A DNA stretch of 7,629 nucleotides, taken from assembly GCA_011055475.1 (NCBI GenBank), contig DSDH01000353.1, forward strand, positions 1 through 7,629. The letters are read 5' to 3'. The position numbers were made by a program, and so were the translations under genes. Below the pieces are notes generated by a model that was not told the origin of the DNA, searched no databases, and saw only the letters and a program-made list of their open reading frames with translations. The stretch comes from Phycisphaerales bacterium. Lineage in GTDB: Bacteria > Planctomycetota > Phycisphaerae > Sedimentisphaerales > Anaerohalosphaeraceae. Shown here in pieces: positions 5,795-7,629 of this stretch; position 1 is the stretch's first letter; each line of letters starts with the position of its first letter.

Positions 5795-7629
5795 TCATCC
5801 CTGAAGCGTCTGGACCACGTCGGCACACCGGCGGCACAGGTCCGGATAACCGTCGATCTGCCCGACCGTGGGCCAGTAATTCCAACACCGCTGGCACTTG
5901 GGGTGGCGGCTCCGATCGGCCCGCACCTCGAACGTCGGACCCTGCTCCACGGTCACCTCGCTGGTGATGCACAAGGCGGCGAAGGCCTCCGTTCCGAAGT
6001 CGCTAATCCGCTCATAAAGCTCCGGGTCGGCCAGCGTGATCGCCACGGTCGCTTCCTGGTTGCTGTTGATCGTCTGGTCTTTGCGCAGCCCCTCGAGTAC
6101 CCGAAGCACCTCATCCCGCAGGGCCATGATCTTGTCCCACGCGGCCGTCTCGCTGGCTGTGTCGATCGTCGAGTCCGGTTCGGGCAGGTGGGCCATGTGC
6201 ACGCTGTCGACCGGCTCGGGCTTGTGCTTCATCGCCGTCCAGGCCTCCTCGGCGGTGTGCACCAGGATCGGGGCCAGCATCCGCACCAGATCGCCGAGGA
6301 TCCGATGCAGCACCGTCTGGGCCGACCGTCGCGACGGGCTCGCTTGTCCGTCGCAATACAGCCGATCCTTGAGCACATCCAGGTAAAGACTGCTCATCTG
6401 AACCGTACAAAAGTTGTAGAGCAGCGCAAACACCCGATGAAAGGCGAAGCCATCGTACGCCTGCCGCACCTGCCCGATCAGTCGCGTCAGCTCCTGCATC
6501 GCCCAGCGGTCAATCGGCGGCATCTGTTCGTAAGGCACGGCCGCGGCCGGTTCGAAATCGTCGATGTTGCCCAGCAGGTACCGCAGTGTGTTGCGGATCT
6601 TGCGGTAGGCGTCCTGCAGCCGGCCGATCAGCTCGTCGCTGCACCGCATGTCCTCCTGGTAGTTTACGCTGGCCACCCACAGCCGCAGGATATCCGCCCC
6701 GTACTTGCCGACCTCCTCCAGGGCGTTGACGTAGTTGCCCAGCGACTTGGCCTGCTTCATGCCCTTCTCATCCACGGTGAAGCCGTGCGTGAGCACCGTC
6801 TTGAATGGGGCCTTCCCCATACTTCCCAGTGCTGGCAGCAAGGACAGTTGGAACCAGCCGCGGTGCTGGTCCGAGCCCTCCAGGTACATATCCACGGGCA
6901 GCGGCCAGCCCCGACGCGAGGCGACGCCGTGCCAACTGCAGCCCGACTCGAACCACACGTCGAAGATGTTCTCTTCCTTCGACAGATCATCCCAGGAAAA
7001 GCCCTCCGGCAACGGGAAGTCCTCGCCCAGGATCTGCCGCGGTGCATCGGTGAACCACGCATTCGAGCCGCGGTGGCCGATGTACTCGGCGATGGCCAGC
7101 ACGGCCTGCTTACCCCGCTCGGTCTCCAGCAGGCTCTTGCCCTGCGCGTTCACGATCGACGGGATGGGCAGCCCCCACGCCCGCTGGCGGCTGATGCACC
7201 AGTCCGGCCGCGATTCGAGCATGCCGCGAATCCGCTTCTCGCCCCAGGCCGGCACCCACTGCACCGCCGACAGGCTGTCCAGGGCCATCTGCCGCAGGCT
7301 CTTGCCATAGCTTGGAATCACCCGATCCACGCTGATGAACCACTGCTCCGTGGCCCGGAAGATCACCGGCATCTTGCTGCGCCAGCAGTGCGGGTAACTG
7401 TGCAGAATCTCACTTTCGGCCACCAGCCATCCGGTCTTACGCAGGTGCTCGTTCACCTCGCGATCGACCTCGAGCACGGACTTGCCCCGCAGCCAGTCGG
7501 GCACGGTGTCATCGTAGCACCCGTCATCCTTGACGGGCGAATAGACCGCCAGGCCGTTCTGCTGGCCTGCCACGTAGTCCTCGACGCCGTGCCCGGGCGC
7601 GACGTGCACCAGCCCCGTGCCGTCCTCGG
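5795..7629 (-). CDS. ileS: Isoleucyl-tRNA synthetase, C-terminal two thirds (5' end outside window)
   Basis: Cytoplasmic enzyme that charges tRNA-Ile with isoleucine. About 610 residues are visible; E. coli IleRS has about 940, so the Rossmann HIGH segment and most of the editing domain are missing beyond the right edge. Numbering residue 1 at the codon 7609-7607 (a Val codon inside the gene, not a start), the visible part opens with the editing-site motif GTGLVHVAPGHGVEDY. It keeps the His and second acidic residue matching E. coli H333 and D342. Next come RPDWCISRQRAWGLP (134-148), the FDVWFESG motif (216-223), MYLEGSDQHRGWF (241-253), the KMSKS-loop equivalent KGMKQAKSLGN (282-292), the anticodon-binding helical domain (about 360-510) and a C-terminal zinc site, C572-x2-C575 and C592-x2-C595. 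The KMSKS motif reads KQAKS, which is unusual. The gene is convergent with the protease unit, with no lspA immediately downstream as seen in E. coli. Identification is secure. Confidence 0.97.
   Translation of the reverse strand, partial: EDGTGLVHVAPGHGVEDYVAGQQNGLAVYSPVKDDGCYDDTVPDWLRGKSVLEVDREVNEHLRKTGWLVAESEILHSYPHCWRSKMPVIFRATEQWFISVDRVIPSYGKSLRQMALDSLSAVQWVPAWGEKRIRGMLESRPDWCISRQRAWGLPIPSIVNAQGKSLLETERGKQAVLAIAEYIGHRGSNAWFTDAPRQILGEDFPLPEGFSWDDLSKEENIFDVWFESGCSWHGVASRRGWPLPVDMYLEGSDQHRGWFQLSLLPALGSMGKAPFKTVLTHGFTVDEKGMKQAKSLGNYVNALEEVGKYGADILRLWVASVNYQEDMRCSDELIGRLQDAYRKIRNTLRYLLGNIDDFEPAAAVPYEQMPPIDRWAMQELTRLIGQVRQAYDGFAFHRVFALLYNFCTVQMSSLYLDVLKDRLYCDGQASPSRRSAQTVLHRILGDLVRMLAPILVHTAEEAWTAMKHKPEPVDSVHMAHLPEPDSTIDTASETAAWDKIMALRDEVLRVLEGLRKDQTINSNQEATVAITLADPELYERISDFGTEAFAALCITSEVTVEQGPTFEVRADRSRHPKCQRCWNYWPTVGQIDGYPDLCRRCADVVQTLQG

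Noticed and set aside
6735..7310. A 191-codon + strand open frame within ileS
   Set aside because: It is antisense to conserved IleRS motifs and has no recognisable protein features.
7607..7609. GTG as the start codon of ileS
   Set aside because: The frame stays open to the window edge and the upstream codons read EDGTGL, completing the conserved GTGLVHVAPGHG editing motif. This GTG is an internal Val codon.

Overview
The window looks like a piece of a GC-rich bacterial chromosome, most likely from a planctomycete of the Phycisphaerae / Sedimentisphaerales kind. This is an inference from protein style: long secreted proteins that end in a type I dockerin of the 'GDVN.D..VNLSDFA.LA..W' form, a beta-helix 'IYVDA.ATG..DGSSWADAY' module, and a bacterial-type isoleucyl-tRNA synthetase. 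No marker in the window fixes the taxonomy.

Layout. Positions 1-71 are a short leader with an AT-rich stretch and a perfect 8-bp hairpin that overlaps an AGGAGG. Two genes follow on the + strand, 26 nt apart and probably co-transcribed. The first (72-2834) is a secreted pre-pro cysteine peptidase of family C10 (streptopain-like) with four further extracellular modules and a C-terminal dockerin. The second (2861-5725, TTG start) has a signal peptide, a PepSY/FTP-like propeptide region, a region I read as a caspase/gingipain-type (clan CD) cysteine peptidase, a right-handed parallel beta-helix and another dockerin. A GC-rich stem-loop closes this unit. Convergent to it, on the - strand, is the C-terminal two thirds of ileS (5795-7629), whose start lies beyond the right edge.

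How the genes fit together. Both + strand proteins share one plan: export signal, autoinhibitory-type prodomain, cysteine peptidase, adhesive or structural modules, dockerin. They probably act together outside the cytoplasm, either in protein breakdown or in processing surface proteins. The dockerins suggest attachment to a cohesin-bearing partner, but none is encoded here. ileS is a housekeeping neighbour with no evident functional link.

The most interesting points are the clan CD-like catalytic domain hidden in a protein that would normally be labelled only as a beta-helix/dockerin protein, and its pairing with a C10 peptidase of an unrelated clan. A secondary point is the divergent KMSKS loop (KQAKS) in ileS. 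No tRNA, rRNA, CRISPR array, insertion sequence or attachment site was seen. The only gene-free stretches are 1-71, 2835-2860 and 5726-5794.
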